From: a virus
DNA: 22,861 nt
Strand: one strand, 5' to 3'
IMG/VR virus record: IMGVR_UViG_3300005527_000314
Coordinates: 1 to 22,861 of that record
In this document: in pieces, positions 6,314 through 13,238 of the stretch
Layout of the letters: each line of letters begins with the position of its first letter
Numbering within the stretch: the first letter of the stretch is position 1
Notes under the pieces: model-generated
Told to the model about the DNA's origin: nothing
The model's input: only the letters and a program-made list of their open reading frames with translations
Database searches by the model: none
Translations under genes and position numbers: made by a program

Positions 6314-7219
6314 TTAAACAGGTATAACGTCTAAATCCTTAGTTACTATGAATAGTACATTACTAGCCTTTACCAGGATAGCTTCAGGTTTAGCATTAGC
6401 TACTACATCATGGTAAATCATTTTATCATCATTGATTACTTCTTCCAATGAATTGCTTTCACCTACCATTGTATCAAACTCTTCACCTGACCCTTCATAA
6501 GTGTATATTCCGTATTCTCCTTTACTTAATGACAAACCATCTAAATAATTTTGTAGTTTTATCATTTGGGGACTAGGATTAGTACTAGCTACATAGCTGA
6601 CTATATCCTGCATTCCCATGATTTTATCATTCTTAGCATCCTCAAGAGTTAAGGGAGCATAGAACCCACCTGTTTCTACTCCAAAGAAACCTCCAAGTTG
6701 AGTGGCTGGATAGATTTTGTTTGTCCAAACTGCTCTTGAACCTTCATAAAGGATGTTATCAGAAAAAAGGTTACCATAGTGTACTAAAACCATGTAGTAC
6801 ATTAAAGCACCTAAACCTTGACCTCTATAAAGTTTACTAATGTATGTTAAAACAATCTGTCCTCCTTCTAACCCATAAGGCTTACCTTTTACTTCCTCTA
6901 CATCAACAGAACCAACAATATATTCTTTCCAGGTTTTAGCAGATGGTTTTACTAGGTATTTTGTAGTACCTTCCACACCAGTAGGTTCTATTAGCTTATA
7001 CTCTCCTACTTCAGATAACTCTTTATACTCCAACTTAGACTCATCTATATCACTATTAATATTTAGTTTTCCACTTGCAACATAGTTTAAAGGATACTTA
7101 GTGTATAAATCAAAGTTATAAAAGAAACTTTCCCATAACTCATTATCATTAACAAATGCTTGGCCTAGGTTGCCTTTACGTATATCTAGTTCTTTAAGTA
7201 AGTCAGTCAGTTTTATCAT
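6314..7219 (-). CDS. GNAT-like acetyltransferase with putative virion-targeting N-terminus
   Basis: I chose the ATG at 7219 (MIKLTDLLKEL); a TTG 24 nt upstream is the alternative. The 301-aa protein has a GNAT-type acetyl-CoA loop, YRGQGLGALMYY (RGQGLG at residues 132-137), after a strand QIVLTYISKL. SRAVWTNKIYP resembles the later GNAT helix. The first 80 residues and the last 100 are not recognised. The N-terminal MIKLTDLLKEL resembles short amphipathic leaders common in marine phage proteins and similar in style to T4 capsid-targeting sequences. The substrate is unknown. The gene is preceded by a strong terminator, and no family promoter is seen. Confidence 0.55.
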   Translation of the reverse strand: MIKLTDLLKELDIRKGNLGQAFVNDNELWESFFYNFDLYTKYPLNYVASGKLNINSDIDESKLEYKELSEVGEYKLIEPTGVEGTTKYLVKPSAKTWKEYIVGSVDVEEVKGKPYGLEGGQIVLTYISKLYRGQGLGALMYYMVLVHYGNLFSDNILYEGSRAVWTNKIYPATQLGGFFGVETGGFYAPLTLEDAKNDKIMGMQDIVSYVASTNPSPQMIKLQNYLDGLSLSKGEYGIYTYEGSGEEFDTMVGESNSLEEVINDDKMIYHDVVANAKPEAILVKASNVLFIVTKDLDVIPV

Positions 7220-7241
7220 GGTAATAAATATTCTAATAGAC

Positions 7242-7277
7242 AAAAAAGAACCCCGATGAGTAGCGAATTCATCGGGG
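7242..7277 (-). terminator. Strong rho-independent terminator
   Basis: Perfect 9-bp stem CCCCGATGA/TCATCGGGG (7251-7259 with 7269-7277), followed on the minus strand by TTCTTTTTTG. It separates the 39-aa gene from the GNAT-like gene. Confidence 0.9.
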
Positions 7278-7312
7278 CCTAAGTAGCCTAAACTACAACG
7301 GTCCTAAGTCCG

Positions 7313-7432
7313 TTATCCTTGGTTCTCTAAAAGTGCTTTAAGAACCCTATTGTTTTCTTGAATTCTCTTAAAGTTTTTCTTTAAGTTAATTTTGTTTTTA
7401 TGCTTAGGTGTTTCCTTTTTAGCTTTTCCCAT
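7313..7432 (-). CDS. 39-aa basic protein
   Basis: I chose the ATG at 7432 (MGKAKKETPKHKNKINLKK). A longer frame upstream would read through a terminator-like hairpin. The protein is very basic (about a third K or R) and probably helical, so it may bind nucleic acid. The strong terminator lies 35 nt downstream. No family is recognised. Confidence 0.55.
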   Translation of the reverse strand: MGKAKKETPKHKNKINLKKNFKRIQENNRVLKALLENQG

Positions 7433-7461
7433 GACTTGTATTTTTATATATACATATATAG

Positions 7462-7486
7462 GAAAAAGGCCCCCACATGCGGACCC
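7462..7486 (-). terminator. Candidate terminator after the hydrolase-like gene
   Basis: GGTCC (7481-7485) can pair with GGGCC (7468-7472) around an 8-nt loop, with one G-T pair, and is followed by TTTTT. It lies 30 nt after the stop of the 7968 gene. Confidence 0.5.
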
Positions 7487-7515
7487 TTCACCCATACACC
7501 TTAATACGTATATAC

Positions 7516-7968
7516 TTATATACCAAAGTATTTAATAAAAAAATACTTGGGAATTTCACTATGACCCATATCGATATGAATAGCTTCACCACCACCATTA
7601 GCTATTGCTTTAGCAGCAGAAGGTAGGTTTTTATTGATATTACCCCAATTAGAGACATCATATAACATATGAACGTTATTGTGGTATTTTAGTTGGTTAT
7701 AGCTGGGTCTAGTTGATGGATCTATTAGACCGATAAAGGCATAGTCTGGGCTATAGTTTTTGAATACATCCAATCCTCCTGCACTGAAACCAATTAGTGC
7801 TGTGGTGTGGGGATCTATGTTATGTTTTATTTTATGTAGAGGAGTACCATATGGTACCATATAGACTTCATATTGGGCTTTGAAATGGGATGGAAGTTGT
7901 TTATCCATCCATTGTGGGGTGGCATAATACATTCCACACCATATGATAATTGTTTTAATGAGTGTCAT
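7516..7968 (-). CDS. Small alpha/beta-hydrolase-like protein (150 aa)
   Basis: Residues 56-66 (TALIGFSAGGL) form a strand followed by the nucleophile elbow G-F-S-A-G, giving S62 as the likely nucleophile. D83 (LIDPSTRP) or D104 (LYDVSNW) and H136 (DMGHSEIP) are in the right order for the acid and histidine of the triad. At 150 aa it is much shorter than a full alpha/beta hydrolase (about 250 aa), so it is a minimal or trimmed version. There is no signal peptide. It starts 4 nt after the stop of the T5orf172-domain gene and shares its promoter. The substrate is unknown. Confidence 0.6.
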   Translation of the reverse strand: MTLIKTIIIWCGMYYATPQWMDKQLPSHFKAQYEVYMVPYGTPLHKIKHNIDPHTTALIGFSAGGLDVFKNYSPDYAFIGLIDPSTRPSYNQLKYHNNVHMLYDVSNWGNINKNLPSAAKAIANGGGEAIHIDMGHSEIPKYFFIKYFGI

Positions 7969-7971
7969 TTA

Positions 7972-8577
7972 TTAGTAAATTATTGGGTTACCTATTTGAA
8001 ATATAGCTCCTATTTCTCGTACTTTGTCAAATGCAGTTAGTGGGTCAATTTGAAAAAATTCTCTTTCATTACCCAAATTTGAAGTTACTCTTTTATCGGA
8101 GAAACATTTGTGAACCAATTGTTCAATCCTTAAAGCATTACCCTTGGAAACTGGGAGAGCAAATTTAGGAGTCCATTCATTGACGGTTCCTGTTTTGTTG
8201 ATACTTCTAACTCTACCCTCTACTGTATGTTCTGTCATTCCTATTTTGACTAGATCTGGATAACCTGGGTTGATTAGAACATAAATATATTCTATGTTGT
8301 CTTTGGTTTTGGACTGGATATCTATGTTTTGTATCCCATAAACAAAATCCCATTCTGTTTCGGAGATAGGTATTTCAATGAGATAAGATGCTCTTACAAA
8401 GTGAAGAAACTTACTTGTGTCTACATGTCTAAATTTAGATCTAAGCGCGGAATAGTTGTTTTTCCACATTTGAGATTGAGGGTGATGACCTGTGCTATTA
8501 GATGGGTCTAATATGGTTATTTCGCCTATACTTTCTAAGTGTAATGCATCATTAAGTGGAAGTTTATCTCTATACAT
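7972..8577 (-). CDS. T5orf172 / GIY-YIG-like domain protein (201 aa)
   Basis: I chose the ATG at 8577 because it lies 18 nt past a clean promoter and in the AATAAAGGTTATG start context. The C-terminal half (about 96-185) matches the T5orf172 (MUG113) type of GIY-YIG-related domain: IEYIYVLINPGYPDLVKIGMTE, RVRSINKTG, then ALRIEQLVHKCFSDKRV and NEREFF. Such domains occur in phage and eukaryotic-virus proteins and may be nucleases; the classic GIY-YIG residues are only partly present (YVL...KIG, R122, E152). The N-terminal 95 residues are not recognised. It is the first gene of a two-gene unit with the hydrolase-like protein. Confidence 0.75.
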   Translation of the reverse strand: MYRDKLPLNDALHLESIGEITILDPSNSTGHHPQSQMWKNNYSALRSKFRHVDTSKFLHFVRASYLIEIPISETEWDFVYGIQNIDIQSKTKDNIEYIYVLINPGYPDLVKIGMTEHTVEGRVRSINKTGTVNEWTPKFALPVSKGNALRIEQLVHKCFSDKRVTSNLGNEREFFQIDPLTAFDKVREIGAIFQIGNPIIY

Positions 8578-8594
8578 AACCTTTATTTTATATA

Positions 8595-8626
8595 CAAATA
8601 TATTTATATACTTGGTCGATGCCAAA
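8595..8626 (-). promoter_or_regulatory. Consensus Bacteroidota promoter for the 8577 gene
   Basis: -33 TTTG (8623-8626), 20-nt spacer, -7 TATATTTG (8595-8602): an exact match to the Bacteroidota consensus. Its spacer lacks the conserved GCTTCACAGG of the array promoters, so it is a separate type. Confidence 0.85.
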
Positions 8627-8861
8627 AATTTTTATAAAAGAGAGATTTTAGGTTTTGCCATTTGTGATCCAAAGGGGTATTTTGAAAATTGGAGGTGTGT
8701 TATGGAGCGTATATATGTATATACAATCGGTGCGTAAAGATCGTATACGATCTGTTTTGTGGTCATTCACGCAGGAAGATCCGGTATCCGGTTATATGGA
8801 CCATAACGCGCATGGGAGCGTAATATACACATACCGTATATGTACGTACCATGTACTGCGG
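8627..8861. other. Non-coding, palindrome-rich segment
   Basis: No convincing gene on either strand. It is less AT-rich than its neighbours and dense in short dyads: AGATCGTATACGATCT (8738-8753, perfect 16 bp), GTATATAC, a TCCGGTATCCGGT direct repeat, GTACATGGTAC, and a TGCGG/CCGCA hairpin that overlaps the stop of the 9125 gene. It could be a cis-acting site (replication, packaging or regulation) or an RNA. Confidence 0.5.
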
Positions 8862-9125
8862 TTAAGCCGCAAGATTACTTTTTACCAACCTCACAAACTC
8901 ATTTATCTTGTCAGCATCGGTTTTACTTTCATCACACGCCCATTTTAAAACATCAGCATAGTGTGATGAGCGATGATAGTCAATCATGTCATCATATGAC
9001 TTGAAATTGGTTTTAGAAAATGTAACATATGAACCATCGTTATCATCTGATATCTGGTAACCTAGTGCTTCAACGAATGCGTAAACTGATTTGTTGATGT
9101 GTTTTTTCTGTTCTGTCTTTGTCAT
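8862..9125 (-). CDS. Hypothetical small protein (87 aa)
   Basis: I chose the ATG at 9125 (MTKTEQKK), 25 nt downstream of the promoter at 9150-9181; a longer frame would begin upstream of the promoter. The protein has a basic N-terminus, an acidic middle (SDDNDGSY) and a helical end (KINEFVRLVKSNLAA). A GC hairpin overlaps its stop codon. No family is recognised. Confidence 0.7.
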   Translation of the reverse strand: MTKTEQKKHINKSVYAFVEALGYQISDDNDGSYVTFSKTNFKSYDDMIDYHRSSHYADVLKWACDESKTDADKINEFVRLVKSNLAA

Positions 9126-9149
9126 GTTATTACTGTTTTTAATTATGAC

Positions 9150-9181
9150 TAAATATAACATCAAGGTTGGGCGAGGCCAAA
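9150..9181 (-). promoter_or_regulatory. Array promoter for the 9125 gene
   Basis: -33 TTTG (9178-9181, TTTGGCCTCGCCC), 20-nt spacer, -7 TATATTTA (9150-9157), followed by GTCATAATTAA. Confidence 0.85.
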
Positions 9182-9188
9182 TAGGTGG

Positions 9189-9455
9189 TTATTTGCTTTT
9201 ACGTTGTCCTAATTTTCTAACACCATACTCAACTGTTACCTTAGTATAGTTAACTTCATTTTCAAAATTATTTTTATCATAACGAATAACTCCTTCTTGA
9301 GTGAATCGTTCAACCCTATGTCCTTTTTGAAGTAATTCAAACACATCTTCACTTACAGTGATCCGATCATCTTTCTTATAGGCGAGTACTTTAATACCTC
9401 TACTAGTTTCAAAAATTGGATTTTTAACAATTAAGATAAATTCTTTGTGTGTCAT
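9189..9455 (-). CDS. Hypothetical small protein (88 aa)
   Basis: MTHKEFILIVKNPIFETSRGIK begins a mixed alpha/beta protein with basic ends (VRKLGQRKSK). No membrane segment is present. It lies alone behind its own promoter. Its stop is 7 nt from the -33 box of the next promoter. No family is recognised. Confidence 0.75.
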   Translation of the reverse strand: MTHKEFILIVKNPIFETSRGIKVLAYKKDDRITVSEDVFELLQKGHRVERFTQEGVIRYDKNNFENEVNYTKVTVEYGVRKLGQRKSK

Positions 9456-9480
9456 GTGTTAACGTTTTTTAATTATTGAC

Positions 9481-9512
9481 TAAATATAACATCCCTCCCC
9501 CATGAAGCCAAA
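9481..9512 (-). promoter_or_regulatory. Array promoter for the 9455 gene
   Basis: -33 TTTG (9509-9512, TTTGGCTTCATGGG), 20-nt spacer, -7 TATATTTA (9481-9488). It begins 2 nt after the stop of the 9679 gene. Confidence 0.88.
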
Positions 9513-9514
9513 CC

Positions 9515-9679
9515 TTAGGCTATGTTATCGTTCTCTAAGGTTTCGATGGTTACATTAAGTACACCTCTCAGATAACCAATAATCCAATCTTTACTATCAC
9601 CATTCTTGCACATTGCTTCTACTTCGGTGATTTGGTTCTTCAACATTCCAGCTAAAATTGTCTTGTTACTTTTGTTCAT
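9515..9679 (-). CDS. Hypothetical small protein (54 aa)
   Basis: The frame runs from ATG at 9679 (MNKSNKTILAGMLKNQITEV) to TAA at 9515. It is soluble and helical, with one Cys and a WIIGYLRGVLNV segment. It is supported by a family promoter 24 nt upstream and by exact fitting between two promoters. No family is recognised. Confidence 0.7.
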   Translation of the reverse strand: MNKSNKTILAGMLKNQITEVEAMCKNGDSKDWIIGYLRGVLNVTIETLENDNIA

Positions 9680-9703
9680 ATGTTAACGTTTTTTAATTAT
9701 GAC

Positions 9704-9735
9704 TAAATATAACATCTCTCTCCTGCGAGGCCAAA
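9704..9735 (-). promoter_or_regulatory. Array promoter for the 9679 gene
   Basis: -33 TTTG (9732-9735, TTTGGCCTCGCAGGA), 20-nt spacer, -7 TATATTTA (9704-9711). The TTTG lies in the pyrimidine tail of the terminator at 9741-9756. Confidence 0.88.
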
Positions 9736-9740
9736 CAGAA

Positions 9741-9756
9741 GGGCACCTAGGTGCCC
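9741..9756 (-). terminator. Perfect-palindrome terminator after the 10217 gene
   Basis: GGGCACCTAGGTGCCC is a 16-bp perfect palindrome followed on the minus strand by TTCTGTTTGG. The tail overlaps the next promoter. Confidence 0.65.
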
Positions 9757-9788
9757 AAAACTGCTCATAATTAAAAATAACACACACA

Positions 9789-10217
9789 CTATTTTTTACT
9801 CATATATGTAATCACATTTGTTGCCTCAATCCAAATAGATTCAGTAGTCAGGAAAACTACTTCATCAATAGCACTTTCTATTTCACTATGTAGAGTCCTC
9901 TCATCAAAATGAACTGATATTGTGTTTCTATCTAATTCTAACTCAACCATGTCCTCAAAATCAATCCCAGCATTAGTAATTGATTCAATTGCTGCTGTTT
10001 TAAAGCGTTCTTGGATTGTACAAGTGTACTCAATTAAAGCGTCCTTAGTAAATGATGCTACTATAGGTGAGTCTAGCTCTTGTTTATTGGTGACTAATTG
10101 TTTGACCATTTGATCTCGCATCCCTACTTGGTTGATGATCCATTCCATCATCTCACCATCCATTTCTACTTCTTTTAATACTGCTACAACTACGTTTGCA
10201 ATGTTTTGATTTGTCAT
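9789..10217 (-). CDS. Hypothetical acidic protein (142 aa)
   Basis: I chose the ATG at 10217 (MTNQNIANVVVAVLKEV), which lies 27 nt past the promoter; the longer frame starts inside the promoter. The protein is helical and strongly acidic in its second half (DFEDMVELELDRN, IESAIDEVV) and has no membrane helix. The residue content would suit a protein-binding inhibitor or DNA mimic, but nothing is recognised. Confidence 0.7.
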   Translation of the reverse strand: MTNQNIANVVVAVLKEVEMDGEMMEWIINQVGMRDQMVKQLVTNKQELDSPIVASFTKDALIEYTCTIQERFKTAAIESITNAGIDFEDMVELELDRNTISVHFDERTLHSEIESAIDEVVFLTTESIWIEATNVITYMSKK

Positions 10218-10243
10218 GTTTTTATATGTTTTAAATTTATATC

Positions 10244-10275
10244 TGAATATAACATCCCTTCCCCGTGAAGCCAAA
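10244..10275 (-). promoter_or_regulatory. Array promoter for the 10217 gene
   Basis: -33 TTTG (10272-10275, TTTGGCTTCACGGG), 20-nt spacer, -7 TATATTCA (10244-10251), followed by GATATAAATT. Confidence 0.88.
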
Positions 10276-10277
10276 CC

Positions 10278-10523
10278 TTAGTTTAGAATGAATTTATTTT
10301 TCTTAATAAACGCTCTAGCTGCCTTCATGGCTTGTTGACATGTGGCTCTATGACCTACCAACACCATCATGTCAGCTACAATTTCATCTGCTTCATCAGG
10401 TGGTAGTGGTTGGTCCAACTCCATACTGCACAGCTGAATCGCTTCATCTGCTTCCTGAATGCCTTCTTTTGCAAGTTCAATTACCTGCTTTGCTTCGATC
10501 ATCATTATGATATTCATGTTCAT
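10278..10523 (-). CDS. Hypothetical helical protein (81 aa)
   Basis: After MNMNIIMMIEAKQ the protein is an acidic helix (LAKEGIQEADEAIQL, PPDEADEIVADMMVLVG) ending in a basic segment (MKAARAFIKKNKFILN). Several ATGs lie close together at the start, and the first is used here. It has its own promoter. No family is recognised. Confidence 0.7.
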   Translation of the reverse strand: MNMNIIMMIEAKQVIELAKEGIQEADEAIQLCSMELDQPLPPDEADEIVADMMVLVGHRATCQQAMKAARAFIKKNKFILN

Positions 10524-10539
10524 GTTTTTTAATTATGAC

Positions 10540-10571
10540 TAAATATAACATCAAGACCCTGTGAGGCCAAA
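10540..10571 (-). promoter_or_regulatory. Array promoter for the 10523 gene
   Basis: -33 TTTG (10568-10571, TTTGGCCTCACAGGG), 20-nt spacer, -7 TATATTTA (10540-10547), leader GTCATAATTAA. Confidence 0.88.
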
Positions 10572-10578
10572 CAAGTGG

Positions 10579-10824
10579 TTACATCCACATATCATAAGCA
10601 TACATTTCGCGGGTGTTATAATCTGAAGATATACATAAACCATCACCACAAATTTCTTGTAGTTCTTTAATCCCTACACTTGTGAAAACATAAGCAGCCC
10701 ACTCATCATTTCTCTTGGCTACTACCCTACCAGTCAATCCAAGTGGATGTTCCATATACACTGGTTTAAAGTTTTTTGATTTACGAATTGCTGAAACGTA
10801 CTTGTGAAAAGAATTCATTGCCAT
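10579..10824 (-). CDS. Hypothetical small protein (81 aa)
   Basis: MAMNSFHKYVSAIRKSKNFKPVYMEHPLG is followed by a beta-rich part (GRVVAKRNDEWAAYVFTS) and a YNTREMYAYDMWM end. It is soluble and has two Cys. It sits between two promoters, with the stop 7 nt from the next -33 box. No family is recognised. Confidence 0.7.
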   Translation of the reverse strand: MAMNSFHKYVSAIRKSKNFKPVYMEHPLGLTGRVVAKRNDEWAAYVFTSVGIKELQEICGDGLCISSDYNTREMYAYDMWM

Positions 10825-10849
10825 GTTGTTACTGTTTTTTATTATGAAC

Positions 10850-10881
10850 TAAATATAACATCCCTACCCCATGAAGCCAAA
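10850..10881 (-). promoter_or_regulatory. Array promoter for the 10824 gene
   Basis: -33 TTTG (10878-10881, TTTGGCTTCATGGGG), 20-nt spacer, -7 TATATTTA (10850-10857). Confidence 0.88.
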
Positions 10882-10896
10882 CAAGAGGTCAGAAGA

Positions 10897-10910
10897 GGGG
10901 CCGAAGCCCC
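10897..10910 (-). terminator. TTCG-tetraloop terminator after the RadA-like gene
   Basis: On the minus strand GGGGC-TTCG-GCCCC is followed by TCTTCTG. It has the stable UUCG loop but only a short pyrimidine tail. Confidence 0.6.
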
Positions 10911-10941
10911 ATCCCCCTCTATAATTAAAACACACACATGA

Positions 10942-11748
10942 CTATTCTTCATCATCTGCATCAGGCAAACTATACTCAATCTGATTCAAACCAATTCTAT
11001 ACTTGATATATGATTCAGTATCACAATCCCTGTTCTTACTAAAATACACTTTACGACTATCACTTCCTTTGATTCGATCAATATGACACATTGCTTCAGT
11101 CATATGTTTTAAACGGTTACTACCTGCAAAATCTCCAGCTTTAGTAACTTGTTGAATATTGATAAATGAAGTGTATCTTTTACCTTTATTCTCACCTTTT
11201 TTAACTCGGCTTTGAAGATTCAAAAACCACAATTCAGCAGCACTTTCAGTTGTACGATAAGTGTCTTTATACATTTCAATCACTTCAGCAATACTATCAA
11301 TTGCAATCACATCATAACCTTCATTGAAAACATACTCTAAAGTCTCACGAACTGATTCTGTATAGTTCTTCAAAAACAAAGTTGGTACTGTTTTGAAATG
11401 AGGCATTCGGCGGCAGTATTTGAAGTGACCAATTTCATCCATTTCACCTGATACAAACAATACTTTCTTACCTCGTGATGCTAATTTACTTAACATATCT
11501 AATACTACTGTACTCTTACCTGAACCTGGTCCTCCGCAAATAATCATATTCACAGCAGGCATTAAACCTTTCTGACTTGATAGAATTGAATCCATCAATG
11601 TTCCTGTACTCATAGGTCGGAAAACATTCTCGTTAAAGTTCAATTCTGAACCTTTAAAGATTTGAACTGATTTTGGGTCAAATTCTACTACTTCTACTTG
11701 GTTCTTTTTTGGGCGACCTTTACCTCTTTTAATTACTAAATTGTTCAT
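10942..11748 (-). CDS. RadA/RecA-like ATPase with AT-hook-like N-terminus
   Basis: The 268-aa protein has Walker A GGPGSGKST at residues 72-80 and Walker B YDVIAIDS at 145-152. QVTKAGDFAGSNRLKHM at 200-216 corresponds to the HVTKEG-x-AGP-x-LEHM motif of RadA/Sms, and KNRD at 238-241 sits where RadA has KNRFG. The RadA zinc finger and Lon-like domain are missing. The first 15 residues (IKRGKGRPKKNQ) look like an AT-hook. A role as a DNA-recombination or branch-migration ATPase, or as a replicative motor, is likely. It has its own promoter and a terminator-like hairpin, and is the largest enzyme in the small-gene array. Confidence 0.8.
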   Translation of the reverse strand: MNNLVIKRGKGRPKKNQVEVVEFDPKSVQIFKGSELNFNENVFRPMSTGTLMDSILSSQKGLMPAVNMIICGGPGSGKSTVVLDMLSKLASRGKKVLFVSGEMDEIGHFKYCRRMPHFKTVPTLFLKNYTESVRETLEYVFNEGYDVIAIDSIAEVIEMYKDTYRTTESAAELWFLNLQSRVKKGENKGKRYTSFINIQQVTKAGDFAGSNRLKHMTEAMCHIDRIKGSDSRKVYFSKNRDCDTESYIKYRIGLNQIEYSLPDADDEE

Positions 11749-11774
11749 GTGTGTTAATTATTTTTAATTATATC

Positions 11775-11806
11775 TAAATATAACATCAAAATCCTGTGAA
11801 GCCAAA
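11775..11806 (-). promoter_or_regulatory. Array promoter for the RadA-like gene
   Basis: -33 TTTG (11803-11806, TTTGGCTTCACAGGA), 20-nt spacer, -7 TATATTTA (11775-11782), followed by GATATAATTAA. Confidence 0.88.
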
Positions 11807-11817
11807 CAAAAGGTGCC

Positions 11818-12087
11818 TTATTTCAATTTAATTATTATTGCTTTGGAGTAACTCCAACCTGTGTACCCTAATTCATGTTTAGCTCCTAGTTTTTTACAAA
11901 ATGAAACTAATTTATCTGAGGTTATACTAACATTTTTATAAAATGTATTTACAATTTCAAATTGATTCTTTTGATAATTCATACGCATTAAAGGATAAGC
12001 TTTGAACTTTTCAAAAATCAATTCTTTAAATTCTTTAATAGAGATGTTAGTGCCTGGGACTAATTTGTTGTTGTGTTTTTGCTTCAT
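11818..12087 (-). CDS. Hypothetical basic protein (89 aa)
   Basis: MKQKHNNKLVPGTNISIKEFKELIFEKF is followed by VNTFYKNVSITSDKLVSFCKKLGAKHELGYTGWSYSKAIIIKLK. It is Lys-rich with an alternating helix/strand pattern and has no membrane helix. A nucleic-acid-binding role is possible from the charge only. It has its own promoter. Confidence 0.7.
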   Translation of the reverse strand: MKQKHNNKLVPGTNISIKEFKELIFEKFKAYPLMRMNYQKNQFEIVNTFYKNVSITSDKLVSFCKKLGAKHELGYTGWSYSKAIIIKLK

Positions 12088-12104
12088 GTGTTTTTAATTA
12101 TGAC

Positions 12105-12136
12105 TAAATATAACATCACTCTCCTGTGAAGCCAAA
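12105..12136 (-). promoter_or_regulatory. Array promoter for the 12087 gene
   Basis: -33 TTTG (12133-12136, TTTGGCTTCACAGGA), 20-nt spacer, -7 TATATTTA (12105-12112), leader GTCATAATTAA. Confidence 0.88.
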
Positions 12137-12138
12137 CC

Positions 12139-12342
12139 TTAGTTTATAGACTTAAAATGATTAACAAACTGACTTGGTGTAAAGTTCAATTCAAAACCAC
12201 TACACCACCCTCTGATACCCTCTACACAGATATCTCCTTCTTCATGATCAACTAGTTCTACAATATCTCCTTGCATTACAACAACATTTATGTTTTCACT
12301 GTCTGCAAGTCCCTTAATACATTCAAATTTAAATTTTGCCAT
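12139..12342 (-). CDS. Hypothetical small beta protein (67 aa)
   Basis: The alternating hydrophobic pattern (FKFECIKGL, INVVVMQGDIVELVDHEEGDICVEGI, GWCSGFELN) suggests a small SH3-like beta barrel. No motif confirms this. The stop lies 2 nt before the -33 box of the next promoter. Confidence 0.7.
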   Translation of the reverse strand: MAKFKFECIKGLADSENINVVVMQGDIVELVDHEEGDICVEGIRGWCSGFELNFTPSQFVNHFKSIN

Positions 12343-12367
12343 TTTGTATGTGTTTTTTAATTATGAC

Positions 12368-12399
12368 TAAATATAACATCACTTTCCCTGAAGGCCAAA
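12368..12399 (-). promoter_or_regulatory. Array promoter for the 12342 gene
   Basis: -33 TTTG (12396-12399, TTTGGCCTTCAGGGA), 20-nt spacer, -7 TATATTTA (12368-12375). Confidence 0.86.
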
Positions 12400-12406
12400 C
12401 AAGTGG

Positions 12407-12595
12407 TTAATCTTGTTCTGGTTCAATCAATTCTAGTTCTTCTACATACTCCATAAAGTCTTTTACATATTGTTCAAACTTATCAGGTTGTAGAAAAAGT
12501 ATCTCTTTCAAGGTTCTTGTAATGATTTCTGAATCAATCTCAATTGCACCTTCTACATAGGCATTAATCAACTTTTCTTTTCTTTCAATTGTCAT
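12407..12595 (-). CDS. Hypothetical acidic helical protein (62 aa)
   Basis: MTIERKEKLINAYVEGAIEID opens an all-helical acidic protein ending MEYVEELELIEPEQD. No family is recognised. It sits alone between two array promoters. Confidence 0.7.
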   Translation of the reverse strand: MTIERKEKLINAYVEGAIEIDSEIITRTLKEILFLQPDKFEQYVKDFMEYVEELELIEPEQD

Positions 12596-12619
12596 GTGTT
12601 ACTTATTTTTAATTATGAC

Positions 12620-12651
12620 TAAATATAACATCCTTTTCTTACAAAGCCAAA
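12620..12651 (-). promoter_or_regulatory. Array promoter for the 12595 gene
   Basis: -33 TTTG (12648-12651, TTTGGCTTTGTAAGA), 20-nt spacer, -7 TATATTTA (12620-12627). Confidence 0.86.
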
Positions 12652-12658
12652 CAAGAGG

Positions 12659-12880
12659 TTACTTTATAATAACCACTGTTTTTATACTATCATCTTCATC
12701 ATCATAATCAGTAACCTTATCCATCCTATGATATGAAGAATATCTAACTTGACCTTCATCAACATCCCTTATATTGCTTGCTACTTCACTACTCCAATAA
12801 TCACCGTAGTTATAAGCAAATTTTACTTCCATGTTTGGGTCAAAACCCTCTAATGATTCAATCAATTCTTTTACTGTCAT
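12659..12880 (-). CDS. Small phage protein, MTVKELIESL type (73 aa)
   Basis: The start MTVKELIESLEGFDPNMEVKF matches a common type of small phage protein (MTVKELI-x-L-x-DP-x-EV) of unknown function that I recognise by pattern only. An acidic segment (DYDDEDDSIK) precedes the last strand TVVIIK. It is soluble and has its own promoter. Confidence 0.75.
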   Translation of the reverse strand: MTVKELIESLEGFDPNMEVKFAYNYGDYWSSEVASNIRDVDEGQVRYSSYHRMDKVTDYDDEDDSIKTVVIIK

Positions 12881-12898
12881 ATGTTTCTAATTTATACC

Positions 12899-12930
12899 TG
12901 AATATAACATCTATTTCCTGTGAAGCCAAA
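12899..12930 (-). promoter_or_regulatory. Array promoter for the 12880 gene
   Basis: -33 TTTG (12927-12930, TTTGGCTTCACAGGA), 20-nt spacer, -7 TATATTCA (12899-12906). Confidence 0.88.
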
Positions 12931-12941
12931 CATGAGGTGAA

Positions 12942-13115
12942 TTACTTTTTATCCACCTCAAACACAACATCTCTATCATGGGTAGTAGTGTGACTTCCTA
13001 CCTCAAATGCTTCACCTCTCAAATAATTGGCTAATGCATCTCCCTCATTAAAGGCTTCCACTTCAAACACTCTAACTACTGTTGCTGGTACAATTGCTTT
13101 TACTAGATATTTCAT
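12942..13115 (-). CDS. Hypothetical small protein (57 aa)
   Basis: The frame runs from ATG at 13115 (MKYLVKAIVPATVVRVFEVE) to TAA at 12942. It has two beta-type stretches around a short helix (EGDALANYLRGEAF) and ends in DVVFEVDKK. It begins 18 nt after the -7 box of its promoter and ends 12 nt before the next promoter, which supports it. No family is recognised. Confidence 0.72.
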   Translation of the reverse strand: MKYLVKAIVPATVVRVFEVEAFNEGDALANYLRGEAFEVGSHTTTHDRDVVFEVDKK

Positions 13116-13132
13116 ATGTTTTAATTTATATC

Positions 13133-13164
13133 TGAATATAACATCTCTCTCTCATGAAGCCAAA
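13133..13164 (-). promoter_or_regulatory. Array promoter for the 13115 gene
   Basis: -33 TTTG (13161-13164, TTTGGCTTCATGAGA), 20-nt spacer, -7 TATATTCA (13133-13140). Confidence 0.88.
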
Positions 13165-13175
13165 CAAGTGAGTAC

Positions 13176-13205
13176 AAAAGAGAAGCGGCGCCCGCTGGCA
13201 CCGCT
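13176..13205 (-). terminator. Strong terminator after the HTH gene
   Basis: On the minus strand AGCGGTGCC-AGCG-GGCGCCGCT (13184-13205, one G-T pair) is followed by TCTCTTTT. It closes the tRNA-Leu/HTH unit. Confidence 0.8.
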
Positions 13206-13238
13206 ACCCCAAAACACATGGCAACTCGACCTTCAGAA

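Noticed and set aside
7972-8577. Homing endonuclease from the GIY-YIG-like domain
   Set aside because: The domain is closer to T5orf172, the gene does not interrupt another gene or an intron, and it has its own promoter.
8329-8948. Three overlapping plus-strand open frames around 8329-8948
   Set aside because: They lie across the T5orf172-domain gene, its promoter and the palindrome-rich gap. Their products have no recognisable domain, and all clear signals are on the minus strand.
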